Made by a program: the position numbers and the translations under genes. Shown piece by piece: positions 18,639 through 26,757 of a stretch of 64,000 bases of DNA. The stretch spans positions 4,085,471 through 4,149,470 of the forward strand of contig NZ_CP086111.1 of assembly GCF_016806835.2 (NCBI RefSeq), given 5' to 3'. Below the pieces are notes generated by a model. It did no database searches. It was not told the DNA's origin and was given only the letters and a program-made list of their open reading frames with translations. Source of the stretch: Skermanella rosea (lineage in GTDB: Bacteria > Pseudomonadota > Alphaproteobacteria > Azospirillales > Azospirillaceae). Each line of letters starts with the position of its first letter. The stretch's first letter is position 1.

Positions 18639-19745
18639 ATGCGGCTGTGCTTCGTCGACCTGATGCCGTGGGACTACGACGCCGACACGCCGTACGAACG
18701 CCCCCTGGGCGGCATGCAGTCGGCCGCCTGCCATCTGGCGGCCGCCCTGGCCCGGCAGGGTCACGAGGTGGCGCTGGCCACCCGCACCGGCCGGCCGGGC
18801 CGGCGGCGCGGAGTCGCCTGCCTGGCGCTGGACGACCCGGGCGACCGTGACGCCCTGAGGCGGGCGACCTGGGACGCCGTCGTGTCGCTGACGGCGCAGG
18901 CCGGCCCCATCCGGGCGCTGGTGGCGCCGGGCACGCGGGCGTTCCTGTGGACCGGCCATGCAGAAGACCAGCCGGCCGTGGCCTGCCTGGGGGATCCGGC
19001 GGAACGGCGGGGCTGGGACGGCGTGGTGCTGGTGGGCGAGTGGCAGCGGGCCGGCTACGCCGCGAGCTTCGGGCTGGAACCCGGACGGAGCACGGTGCTC
19101 CGCAACGCCATCTCCCCGCCCTTCCAGGACCTGTTCGAGGACGCCCGCGACCTCGCGGCGGCGAAGGCGGCGGATGGGCCGATGGATCTCGCCTACACCT
19201 CGACCCCGTTCCGCGGGCTGGAGCTTCTGGCCGGCATGTTTCCGCTGGTCGCACGCCCGGCGCGGCTGCGCGTCTTCTCCGACATGGGTCCCTACCCCAC
19301 GGGCCCGGCGGACAGCCAGTTCGCCGGCCTGTACGAGCGCTGCCGGTCCACGCCGGGAATCGAGCATGTCGGGTCCCTGCCCCAGCCCGCGCTGGCGCGG
19401 GCGCTGCGCCCGGTCCCGATCCTGGCCTATCCCTGCACCTTCCCCGAGACCGGCTGCATAGCGGTGATGGAGGCCATGGCGGCCGGCTGCGCCGTGGTCG
19501 CCAGCGACCTGGGCGGCCTGGCGGAGACGACGGCCGGCCACGCGCTTCTGGTCGATCCCGGCGAGGACTGGAGCAGCTTTCCCGGGCGCTATCTCTGCGC
19601 GCTCGACCTGGTCATGGCCTCGGTCCGGTCGCCCGCCGGGATCGCCCGGCTGTGGGAGCAGGTGCGCTTCGTCAATGCGACGGCGACCTGGGACGTCCGG
19701 GCACGGGAATGGACTGACCGTCTGGCAGCCTGGCCGCAATGGTAA
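18639..19745 (+). CDS. Glycosyltransferase, GT4-like
   Basis: A 368-residue GT-B fold enzyme. The N-terminal domain has the GGMQSAACHLAAALARQGHEV acceptor-side pattern, and the C-terminal donor site reads FPETGCIAVMEAMAAGCAVVASDLGGLAET, with the EX7E-like pair of group 4 retaining transferases. It is cytoplasmic or membrane-peripheral. It follows the formyltransferase by 6 bp and is probably cotranscribed with it; no other polysaccharide genes are nearby, so the product is unknown. Confidence 0.8.
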   Translation: MRLCFVDLMPWDYDADTPYERPLGGMQSAACHLAAALARQGHEVALATRTGRPGRRRGVACLALDDPGDRDALRRATWDAVVSLTAQAGPIRALVAPGTRAFLWTGHAEDQPAVACLGDPAERRGWDGVVLVGEWQRAGYAASFGLEPGRSTVLRNAISPPFQDLFEDARDLAAAKAADGPMDLAYTSTPFRGLELLAGMFPLVARPARLRVFSDMGPYPTGPADSQFAGLYERCRSTPGIEHVGSLPQPALARALRPVPILAYPCTFPETGCIAVMEAMAAGCAVVASDLGGLAETTAGHALLVDPGEDWSSFPGRYLCALDLVMASVRSPAGIARLWEQVRFVNATATWDVRAREWTDRLAAWPQW

Positions 19746-19901
19746 GACCGGTTCAGAGGCTCAAAATGTCGCAGGCAGCTGGAAACCGGAAACACCTGTG
19801 CAAAACGCGCGCGGCGTGACGCAATATCCGCCCGCGTCGCCGGACACGTTTCCAGGACGCGAGGAATCGACACACCGCTCCAATCAAGAAGAAGGCGTTC
19901 C

Positions 19902-21809
19902 ATGACCGGTCGTTATGCTGAGCTTCACACCCGCTCGATCACCGATCCCGCAGGCTTCTGGGCCGAGGCCGCCCGCGACATCGATTGGATCAAGCCGTGG
20001 GACAGCGTTCTCGACAGTTCCAAACCGCCCTTCTACCGCTGGTTCACCGGCGGGGTGCTGAATACCTGCCACAACGCGGTGGACCGCCATGTGGCGGCCG
20101 GGCGCGGCGAACAGGCGGCGATCATCTATGACAGCCCCGTCACCGACACGGTCCAGAGCATCACCTACGCCGAGCTGCAGGACCTGACCGCCCGCTTCGC
20201 CGGCGCGCTCCGCGGCCTGGGCGTCGCCAAGGGCGACCGGGTGATCCTGTACATGCCGATGATCCCGCAGGCCGTCGTGGCGATGCTCGCCTGCGCCCGG
20301 CTGGGCGCCATCCACTCCGTGGTGTTCGGCGGTTTCGCCCCGCACGAGCTCGCGACCCGCATCAACGACGCCAAGCCCAAGGCCATCGTCACCGCGTCGT
20401 GCGGCATCGAAGGCAAGAAGGTGCTGGCCTACAAGCCGATGCTGGACGCCGCGATCGACCAGTCCGACCACAAGCCCGACCATGTTGTCGTGTTCCAGCG
20501 CCCCCAGGCGGCGGCCGAGCTGAAGGCGCCGCGCGACGTGGACTGGGCCGAGGCCGCCGCGGTGGCGGAGCCGGCGGACTGCGTTCCGGTGGCCGCGACC
20601 GACCCGCTCTACATCCTGTACACGTCCGGTACCACCGGCCAGCCCAAGGGCGTGGTCCGCGACAACGGCGGCCATGCCGTGGCGCTGAAATGGACCATGA
20701 CCAACATGTACGACATCAAGCCGGGGGAGGTGTTCTGGGCCGCCTCCGACGTCGGCTGGGTGGTCGGACACTCCTATATCTGCTACGCCCCGCTGCTGCA
20801 CGGCTGCACGACGGTGGTGTTCGAGGGCAAGCCGGTCGGCACGCCCGACGCCGGCACCTTCTGGCGGGTGATCCAGCAGCACAAGGTCACTGCCCTGTTC
20901 ACCGCGCCGACCGCCTTCCGCGCGATCAAGCGCGAGGACCCGAACGCGGAGCTGATCGGGAAGTACGACCTTTCGAGCCTGCGCACCCTGTTCCTGGCTG
21001 GCGAACGGTCCGACCCCGACACGTTGCACTGGGCGGAGGACCACCTGAAGGTCCCGGTCATCGACCACTGGTGGCAGACCGAGACCGGCTGGTGCATCGC
21101 GGGCAACCCGATGGGCATCGAGCGGTTCAAGATCAAGTACGGTTCGGCGACCAAGCCGCTGCCGGGCTGGGACGTACGCTGCCTGGACGTCTCGAACAAC
21201 GAGGTCAAGCGGGGCGACATCGGGGCCATCTCGGTCAAGCTGCCGCTGCCTCCCGGCACGCTGATGACGCTGTGGAACGCCGACCAGCGCTTCGTGAAAT
21301 CCTACATGACGGACTACCCGGGATACTACCAGACGGGCGACGCCGGGTTCATCGACGAGGACGGCTACGTCTACATCATGGCCCGCACCGACGACATCAT
21401 CAATGTCGCCGGCCACCGCCTGTCCACCGGCGGGATGGAGGAGGTCCTGGCCTCCCACAAGGACGTCGCGGAGTGCGCGGTGATCGGCGTGGCCGACGAG
21501 CTGAAGGGGCAGGTTCCGCTGGGCTTCATCGTCCTGAAGAACGGCGTCGACCGTCCCCATGCCGACATCGTCAAGGAGGTGGTGCAGCTCGTCCGCGACG
21601 AGATCGGCCCGGTCGCGGCGTTCAAGCTGGCCATCGTGGTGGACCGCCTGCCCAAGACCCGCTCCGGCAAGATCCTGCGCGGCACCATGCAGAAGATCGC
21701 CGACAGCGAGTCGTACAAGATGCCGGCCACCATCGACGATCCGCTGATCCTGACCGAGATCGCCGAGGCGCTGCAGGGTATCGGCTATGCCAAGGCCGGC
21801 ATGGTTTAG
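19902..21809 (+). CDS. prpE: Propionyl-CoA synthetase
   Basis: AMP-forming acyl-CoA synthetase of the acetyl/propionyl class, 635 residues, normal length. It has the N-terminal ACAS domain (DIDWIKPWD...LNTCHNAVDRHV), P-loop YTSGTTGQPKG, WWQTETGW, the YYQTGDAG segment and the C-terminal acylatable Lys590 in PKTRSGKILRGTM. The LNTCHN and GWVVGHSYI blocks point to PrpE rather than Acs. It activates propionate for the methylcitrate or methylmalonyl pathway. It stands alone, with no prpBCD genes in the window. Confidence 0.93.
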   Translation: MTGRYAELHTRSITDPAGFWAEAARDIDWIKPWDSVLDSSKPPFYRWFTGGVLNTCHNAVDRHVAAGRGEQAAIIYDSPVTDTVQSITYAELQDLTARFAGALRGLGVAKGDRVILYMPMIPQAVVAMLACARLGAIHSVVFGGFAPHELATRINDAKPKAIVTASCGIEGKKVLAYKPMLDAAIDQSDHKPDHVVVFQRPQAAAELKAPRDVDWAEAAAVAEPADCVPVAATDPLYILYTSGTTGQPKGVVRDNGGHAVALKWTMTNMYDIKPGEVFWAASDVGWVVGHSYICYAPLLHGCTTVVFEGKPVGTPDAGTFWRVIQQHKVTALFTAPTAFRAIKREDPNAELIGKYDLSSLRTLFLAGERSDPDTLHWAEDHLKVPVIDHWWQTETGWCIAGNPMGIERFKIKYGSATKPLPGWDVRCLDVSNNEVKRGDIGAISVKLPLPPGTLMTLWNADQRFVKSYMTDYPGYYQTGDAGFIDEDGYVYIMARTDDIINVAGHRLSTGGMEEVLASHKDVAECAVIGVADELKGQVPLGFIVLKNGVDRPHADIVKEVVQLVRDEIGPVAAFKLAIVVDRLPKTRSGKILRGTMQKIADSESYKMPATIDDPLILTEIAEALQGIGYAKAGMV

Positions 21810-21879
21810 TGCGACTCCGCAGGTCGATCGGCGTTGCCGGCATGTCACGCGGCATCTGCATGCGAGGGGGTATGGGCCG

Positions 21880-21923
21880 TTGTCCTGATAACAGGGTTTG
21901 CTATACCTTGTTATCAGGAGGTG
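21880..21923 (+). promoter_or_regulatory. parDE promoter and palindromic operator
   Basis: A -35 TTGTCC (21880-21885) and a -10 TATACC (21902-21907) are 16 bp apart. A palindrome with arms CCTGATAACAGGG (21884-21896) and CCTTGTTATCAGG (21906-21918), 12 of 13 positions matching, covers the promoter, and its right arm enters the AGGAGGTG ribosome-binding site (21916-21923). Autorepression by ParD or ParDE is the expected use. Confidence 0.7.
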
Positions 21924-21927
21924 TCCC

Positions 21928-22200
21928 ATGAACGTATCCCTTACCCCCGAACTGGAACGGCAGATCGAGCAACGCGTGGCGAGCGGGCACTACACGTCGG
22001 CGAGCGAGGTGATGCGCGAGGCGCTGAGGCTCTTCTTCAGATATGACGAGGCACGCTCCCGTGAGATCGATCTGCTCAACCAACGGATAGCGGAGGGATT
22101 GGCTCAGCTGGATCGCGGCGAGGCAATCCCTGGTGACGAGGCTCGTCGCATGACCGAAGACCGCATCGCCATGCGACGCAAGGCCAAACAGACACAGTAG
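21928..22200 (+). CDS. parD: ParD-family antitoxin
   Basis: A 90-residue ribbon-helix-helix antitoxin of the CopG/ParD type. The N-terminal DNA-binding part NVSLTPELERQIEQRVASG is followed by YTSASEVMREALRLF, the usual ParD pattern; the C-terminal half is charged and would wrap the toxin. ATG 21928 has a perfect AGGAGGTG site. The toxin gene starts 2 bp after the stop. The operator in front suggests autoregulation. Confidence 0.92.
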   Translation: MNVSLTPELERQIEQRVASGHYTSASEVMREALRLFFRYDEARSREIDLLNQRIAEGLAQLDRGEAIPGDEARRMTEDRIAMRRKAKQTQ

Positions 22201-22202
22201 AC

Positions 22203-22517
22203 ATGCCCTATTCCGTCGCGCCGCTCGCACTTGATGACCTCGACGATATCCACGCATACCTCGAAGTCATCGATGGCTGGGGTGCGGCCGATAGCCTCAT
22301 CGATCAGTTGTACGAGCAATTTTCGATAATCGGCGCAAACCCCGGCATGGGACATAGAAGGCGTGATTTGACGGATTATGACGTGTTCTTCTGGAACGCT
22401 CTCCAGCGTTATGCCGTAATCTATCGGAAATCCTCGCCTGTGGAAATTGTCCGGGTGCTCGCTTGGCGCAGGCTGGATCCCGCCCTGCTGACACCGGCAG
22501 GAGGACTGCGGATGTGA
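22203..22517 (+). CDS. parE: ParE-family toxin
   Basis: A 104-residue RelE/ParE-superfamily toxin. The C-terminal core MGHRRRDLTDYDVFFWNALQ, then YAVIYRK and VEIVRVLAWRRLD, matches ParE proteins that poison DNA gyrase. The reading frame is intact. It lies 2 bp after parD and is followed by an intrinsic terminator at 22553. GC content is a little lower than in neighbouring genes, in keeping with a mobile stability module. Confidence 0.9.
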   Translation: MPYSVAPLALDDLDDIHAYLEVIDGWGAADSLIDQLYEQFSIIGANPGMGHRRRDLTDYDVFFWNALQRYAVIYRKSSPVEIVRVLAWRRLDPALLTPAGGLRM

Positions 22518-22552
22518 TCCGCACCCCGGCCGGAGCACCGCCCATCCTGCCA

Positions 22553-22587
22553 GACGGCGCCCCTCCCGGAGCGCCGTCATTTTTTTG
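22553..22587 (+). terminator. Intrinsic terminator of parDE
   Basis: A perfect 8-bp stem, GACGGCGC and GCGCCGTC, encloses a 10-base loop and is followed by A and a run of seven T. The T run merges into a TTGACA (22585-22590), a possible -35 for the sigma-factor gene. Confidence 0.85.
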
Positions 22588-22688
22588 ACAAACGATCGGC
22601 GCCCCCTGGAATAAGGGGAAGACCTCCGGTGTTCGCAGGGTTGAGTTTCGGCTCGTGGCTTGAATCCGCTTTCGGGACCGCCGACATC

Positions 22689-22713
22689 GGAACTTTGCGG
22701 ACCAACGAAGGTT
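22689..22713 (+). promoter_or_regulatory. Candidate ECF-type promoter before the sigma gene
   Basis: GGAAC (22689-22693), 16 bases, then GGTT (22710-22713), ending 32 bases before the GTG start. The -35 is the classic ECF GGAAC; the -10 differs from the EcfG CGTT by one base. This suggests that the ECF sigma transcribes its own gene. Confidence 0.4.
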
Positions 22714-22745
22714 TCGCCTGAATTATCCACCAACCGGATGACGCA

Positions 22746-23255
22746 GTGAGCAGATTCGGGACTGAGCTGGAAGTACAGATCGCATCGCTTCGCCGATATG
22801 CGCGGGCTCTCCTGCGCGACAGGAACGACGCGGACGATCTGGTCCAGGAATCGCTGGCCCGCGCGCTGTCGCGTGCCGACCGATTCAAGCCTGGGACGAA
22901 CCTCCGGGCCTGGTTGTTCACGATCATGCACAATGTGCACGTGAACCAGGTTCGCCAGAAGATTTCTCGCCCGGACGAGGTACCGGTCGAGGACTACGAG
23001 ATGAGGCTGACCACGCCGGCCCGTCAGGAGACCAGCATCGAGCTGCGCGACATGTCCAGGGCGCTCGCCGACTTGCCCGAGGAACAGCGCCAAGTCCTGC
23101 TGCTGGTGGCCCTGGAGGGCTTGAAATACGACGAGGTCGCCGCAGTCTTGCAGATACCGATCGGCACCGTGATGTCGCGCCTCAGCCGGGCGCGCGAGGC
23201 GGTGCGGATCAAACTCGCGAACGAGGGCGGAGTGCCTCTCCGCCGGGTCAAGTAG
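22746..23255 (+). CDS. ECF-family RNA polymerase sigma factor
   Basis: A 169-residue group 4 sigma factor. Region 2 includes YARALLRDRNDADDLVQESL and FKPGTNLRAWLFTIM, and region 4 has the LPEEQRQVLLLVALEGLKYDEV to GTVMSRLSRAR helix-turn-helix; region 3 is absent, as in ECF sigmas. The start is GTG. The next gene, 9 bp downstream, encodes a membrane anti-sigma-like protein, so release from it would control activity. A GGAAC-N16-GGTT site upstream may allow autoregulation. The subgroup and stimulus are unknown. Confidence 0.93.
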   Translation: MSRFGTELEVQIASLRRYARALLRDRNDADDLVQESLARALSRADRFKPGTNLRAWLFTIMHNVHVNQVRQKISRPDEVPVEDYEMRLTTPARQETSIELRDMSRALADLPEEQRQVLLLVALEGLKYDEVAAVLQIPIGTVMSRLSRAREAVRIKLANEGGVPLRRVK

Positions 23256-23264
23256 GACAATCAC

Positions 23265-24185
23265 ATGGTGGCGCGGCCCGTCGAAGATCGAGATCTTCAT
23301 GCTTACGTCGATGGCTTGCTGGATACCCAGCGGCGCATCGAGGTGGAGGCTTGGCTGGCGGAGGACCCGGCCTCGGCCGAACGGGTAAATGCGTACCGCA
23401 GCCAGATCGAACAGCTCCACGACCTTTTCGACGGCGTGCTGCGCGAGCCCGCGACGGCCGAGATGGAGGATCTCCACGACCGCCTGTCCGGGCGCATGGC
23501 CGGAAACGACAACCGGCGGCGCGGCTGGCTCCACTCCCCCTTCGCCCGCATGGCGGCGGCCGTCGTCCTGCTCCTGGCCGGGGGCACCGGCGGCTGGATT
23601 CTGCGGCCGCCGGCCGAGCCGGCGGCGGTCGAGCAGCAGCCGACCCTGCAGTCGTTCGCCCGGGAGGCGGTGCAGGCCCATACCTTCTACGCATCGGATA
23701 ACCGGTTCGCCGTCGAGATGGGCGGCGAGGACCGGGGGGCGCTGGACAGCTGGCTGTCGGAGCGCCTGGGCCGTCGCATCTTCGGGCCTGATCTGTCGAG
23801 CGCCGGCTACCGGCTGATCGGCGGGCGGTCGCTGCCGACCGAGGCGGGTGCCGGCGCCCAGTACATGTACGAGAACGACAACAAGCGCCGCCTGACTCTG
23901 TTCGTCGGCATGCCCAGCAAGGCCGGGCAGGAAGCCGCCTTCAGCTACGTCCAGAAGGGCGACGTGTCGATGTTCTACTGGGTGGAGGGCTCGATCGCCT
24001 ATGCCCTGATCGGCCGGCTGGAGCGCGAGCAGCTGATGAACATCACCCAGACCGTGTACCGCGAGCTGAAGGGCCGCAACGTGCCGCCGCCTCCGCCTGC
24101 TCCCGCGCCCCCGCCGGAAGCGGCCAAGCAGCCGCCGCAGCCCGCGGCGCAGCCGGTCGGCGACGTGAAGCGGAAGGACATGTAG
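23265..24185 (+). CDS. Membrane-anchored anti-sigma factor
   Basis: A 306-residue protein. The first ~90 residues (DRDLHAYVDGLLDTQRRIEV onward) match the small anti-sigma domains that clamp ECF sigmas; this one lacks the HxxxCxxC zinc motif. One membrane segment follows (about 92-112, MAAAVVLLLAGGTGGWIL), then a periplasmic domain of about 160 residues and a Pro-rich tail. It is 9 bp from the sigma gene. The periplasmic part probably senses an envelope or stress signal, but nothing visible identifies it. Confidence 0.82.
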   Translation: MVARPVEDRDLHAYVDGLLDTQRRIEVEAWLAEDPASAERVNAYRSQIEQLHDLFDGVLREPATAEMEDLHDRLSGRMAGNDNRRRGWLHSPFARMAAAVVLLLAGGTGGWILRPPAEPAAVEQQPTLQSFAREAVQAHTFYASDNRFAVEMGGEDRGALDSWLSERLGRRIFGPDLSSAGYRLIGGRSLPTEAGAGAQYMYENDNKRRLTLFVGMPSKAGQEAAFSYVQKGDVSMFYWVEGSIAYALIGRLEREQLMNITQTVYRELKGRNVPPPPPAPAPPPEAAKQPPQPAAQPVGDVKRKDM

Positions 24186-24224
24186 GGGATGCGCCGGTAA
24201 CCGCCCAACCCGCCCGCAACCCGC

Positions 24225-24253
24225 TTGACTGCGGTGATTTGACACAATAGGCT
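24225..24253 (+). promoter_or_regulatory. Sigma-70-type promoter before metY
   Basis: TTGACT (24225-24230), exactly 17 bp, then TAGGCT (24248-24253). Transcription would start near 24260, some 35 bases before an intrinsic terminator and 88 bases before metY. Confidence 0.5.
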
Positions 24254-24294
24254 CACGTCCATCGCTCGAGTTGAGCAGGCGAGGCAATAACAAA

Positions 24295-24326
24295 GAGGGC
24301 CGCACCAAGCGGCCCTCGTCCTTTTT
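24295..24326 (+). terminator. Intrinsic terminator or attenuator in the metY leader
   Basis: GAGGGCCGC and GCGGCCCTC form a perfect 9-bp stem with a 5-base loop, followed by GTCC and five T. Lying between the promoter at 24225 and the metY start, it either ends a small RNA of about 65 bases or attenuates metY; it could also end the anti-sigma message. A short GCTC/GAGC hairpin precedes it. Confidence 0.8.
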
Positions 24327-24347
24327 GGGGAGGGGGATGACGCGACC

Positions 24348-25643
24348 ATGGCAGACGGTCCGTTTCTGAAGTTCGACACGCTCAGCCTTCATGCCGGGCA
24401 GCAGCCCGACCCCGCGACCGGCGCCCGCGCCGTCCCCCTCTACCAGACGACATCGTACGTCTTCCGCGACACCGACCATGCCGCGGCGCTGTTCAACCTG
24501 GAACGGCCCGGGCACATCTACAGCCGGATCTCCAACCCCACCGTGGCGGTGCTGGAGGAGCGGCTGGCCGCCCTGGAAGGCGGCGTCGGCGCGGTCTGCA
24601 CCGCCAGCGGCCAGGCCGCCCTCCACCTGGCGATCGTGACCCTGATGGGGGCCGGAGGGCACATCGTCGCCTCCAAGGCGATCTATGGCGGCAGCCACAA
24701 CCTGTTCACCCACACCCTGCCCCGCTTCGGCATCACCACCAGCTTCGTCGATCCGCGCGATCCCTCGGCTTTCCGGGCGGCGATCCGGCCGGAGACGCGG
24801 CTGGTGTTCGCCGAGGTGCTGGGCAACCCCGGCCTGGAAGTGCTCGACCTGCCGGCGGTCGCCGAGGTCGCCCATGCCGCCGGGCTGCCGCTGATGATCG
24901 ACAGCACCTTCACGACGCCTTACCTGTGCCGGCCGTTCGAGCACGGCGCCGACCTCGTCATGCATTCCGCCACAAAGTGGCTCGGCGGCCACGGCGTCGC
25001 GATCGGCGGAGTCCTGGTCGACGGCGGGCGGTTCGACTGGGAGGCGTCCGGCCGCTTCCCGACGCTGACCGAGCCCTACGCCGGCTACCACGGCATCGAC
25101 TTCGCCAAGGAGTTCGGCCCGGCCGCCTTCGTCATGCGGGCGCGGGCGGAGGGCTTGCGCGACTTCGGCGCCTGCCTGAGCCCGGCCAACGCCTTCCAGA
25201 TCCTCCAGGGCGTCGAGACGCTGCCGCTGCGCATGCGCGCCCATGTGGAGAACGCGCGCAAGGTCGCCGGCTTCCTGGACGGGGCGGACGGCGTCGCCTG
25301 GGTCCGCCATCCCGACCTCCCCGGCCATCCGGACCACGAGCTGGCGCGCCGGCTGCTGCCCAACGGCGCCGGATCGATCGTCACCTTCGGGATCGCCGGC
25401 GGGCGGGAAGCGGGGCGGAAATTCATCGAGGCGCTGCGGCTGTTCTCCCACCTCGCCAATGTGGGCGATGCCAAGTCCCTGGTGATCCACCCCGCCAGCA
25501 CGACCCACCAGCAGATGGACGCCGCCGCGCTGCGCGAGGCCGGGATCGGCGAGGAGATGATCCGGCTGTCGGTCGGGCTGGAGGATCCGGGCGACCTGAT
25601 CGGCGACCTCAAGCAGGCGCTGCGCGCCTCGCGGAAGGGGTGA
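24348..25643 (+). CDS. metY: O-acetylhomoserine sulfhydrylase
   Basis: PLP-dependent Cys/Met-metabolism enzyme, 431 residues, which makes homocysteine from O-acetylhomoserine and sulfide. It begins FDTLSLHAGQQPD, the family N-terminus; SRISNPT and the PLP lysine Lys210 in SATKWLGGHG are intact. The length and the FSHLANVGDAKSLVIHPAST block favour MetY over cystathionine or methionine lyases. It links to the sulfate importer by pathway, though not by operon. The leader contains a promoter and terminator. Confidence 0.92.
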   Translation: MADGPFLKFDTLSLHAGQQPDPATGARAVPLYQTTSYVFRDTDHAAALFNLERPGHIYSRISNPTVAVLEERLAALEGGVGAVCTASGQAALHLAIVTLMGAGGHIVASKAIYGGSHNLFTHTLPRFGITTSFVDPRDPSAFRAAIRPETRLVFAEVLGNPGLEVLDLPAVAEVAHAAGLPLMIDSTFTTPYLCRPFEHGADLVMHSATKWLGGHGVAIGGVLVDGGRFDWEASGRFPTLTEPYAGYHGIDFAKEFGPAAFVMRARAEGLRDFGACLSPANAFQILQGVETLPLRMRAHVENARKVAGFLDGADGVAWVRHPDLPGHPDHELARRLLPNGAGSIVTFGIAGGREAGRKFIEALRLFSHLANVGDAKSLVIHPASTTHQQMDAAALREAGIGEEMIRLSVGLEDPGDLIGDLKQALRASRKG

Positions 25644-25650
25644 GCGGGCT

Positions 25651-26433
25651 ATGGAACTGACAGTCGACGGACACAGGGTCTTCGCCGCGACCGGCGGCCG
25701 GGACCTGGACCGGGCTTCCCCTCTGGTGGTGCTCATCCATGGCGCGGGCATGGACCATTCCGTCTGGAGCCTCCAGGCGCGCTATCTCGCCCACCATGGC
25801 CGCTCGGTGCTGGCGGTCGACCTGCCGGGCCATGGGCGTTCCGGCGGGACGGCGCTAGGCGGCATAGAGGAACTGGCGGACTGGACGGCGCGGCTGATCG
25901 AGGCGGCGGGATTCGAGCAGGCGGCGCTGGCCGGCCACTCCATGGGCGGGCTGGCCGCGCTGGAGACGGCGAACCGCCATCCCGGGCGGGTACGCGCGCT
26001 GGCCTTGCTCGGCGTGGCGGAGCGCATGCCGGTCCATCCCGACCTGCTGGCCGCCGCCGCGGCGGAGGACGACCGGGTTTACGACGGGGCGATCGCGATG
26101 GTGATCGGCTGGGGCTTCGGCACCCTGCGCGGCGGATCGGCGGCCCCGGGATTGTGGCAGGTCGGGACCGGCATCCAACTGATGCGGCGGGCGCCGCGCG
26201 GCGCGCTGGCCACCGACCTCGCGGCCTGCGACGCATGGCGCGGCGCACCCGACGTGCGCTGCCCGACGACGCTGATCCTGGGCGCCGCCGACCGCATGAC
26301 CCCGGCCAAGTCGGGCAAGGCGCTGGCCGCGAGGATCGCGGGATCGAACACCGTGGTGCTCGCGGGTTCCGGCCACATGATGATGGTCGAGGAACCCGAT
26401 GCGGTGACCGATGCGCTCCGCGCGTCCCTGTGA
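25651..26433 (+). CDS. Alpha/beta-fold hydrolase
   Basis: A 260-residue cytoplasmic hydrolase with an intact triad: Ser97 in GHSMGG, Asp214 in GAADRMTP and His242 in GSGHMM. The oxyanion-hole region is HGAGMDHSVW. It begins 7 bp after the metY stop and may be cotranscribed with it. The substrate is unknown; esterase or lactonase activity would fit. Confidence 0.85.
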   Translation: MELTVDGHRVFAATGGRDLDRASPLVVLIHGAGMDHSVWSLQARYLAHHGRSVLAVDLPGHGRSGGTALGGIEELADWTARLIEAAGFEQAALAGHSMGGLAALETANRHPGRVRALALLGVAERMPVHPDLLAAAAAEDDRVYDGAIAMVIGWGFGTLRGGSAAPGLWQVGTGIQLMRRAPRGALATDLAACDAWRGAPDVRCPTTLILGAADRMTPAKSGKALAARIAGSNTVVLAGSGHMMMVEEPDAVTDALRASL

Positions 26434-26445
26434 GGCTCCGCGCGG

Positions 26446-26757
26446 CTATATGAGGCGCAGGACGGCGACGCCGGCAACGCCGGCCGCCATGGCGACCAGG
26501 AAATTGCCGGTGGCGCGGGCCAGGACGAGCGTCAGCAGGGCCGCCCCCCACCCCGCCGGTCCGGAATTGAGCACCAGCGGGGCGCACAGGGCGGCGAAGA
26601 CGGCCCCGGGGATCTGGGCCAGCCAGGCTTCCAGGAAGCGCGACGGCCGCAGCCGCCGGATCAGCCAGAAGCCGCCCGCCCGCGTCGCGTAGGTGGCCAG
26701 CCCCATCAGGGCGATGGTGGCGACCCCCTGATAGCCGTCCAAAGCTTCAGCGGGCAT
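26446..26757 (-). CDS. azlD: AzlD-family branched-chain amino acid exporter subunit
   Basis: A 103-residue inner-membrane protein with about four hydrophobic segments and the AzlD-type start (ATYATRAGGFWLIRRLRPS). From ATG 26757 it overlaps the azlC stop by 11 bp; a longer frame to 26793 is probably not used. AzlC and AzlD together form an exporter of branched-chain amino acids or their analogues. Confidence 0.85.
   Translation of the reverse strand: MPAEALDGYQGVATIALMGLATYATRAGGFWLIRRLRPSRFLEAWLAQIPGAVFAALCAPLVLNSGPAGWGAALLTLVLARATGNFLVAMAAGVAGVAVLRLI

Noticed and set aside
24231-24290. SAM-II riboswitch before metY
   Set aside because: The position is right and GGTGATTTG is suggestive, but the CTTGCAGCC-type core and the GCTAAA pseudoknot strand are not present.
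22104-25751. A 1215-codon open frame on the minus strand over parE, the sigma pair and metY
   Set aside because: It covers several well-supported plus-strand genes, its composition is Arg/Gly/His-rich, and it has no family motif. Long antisense frames are normal at this GC content. The same applies to 52693-56025 minus and 59483-63217 plus.
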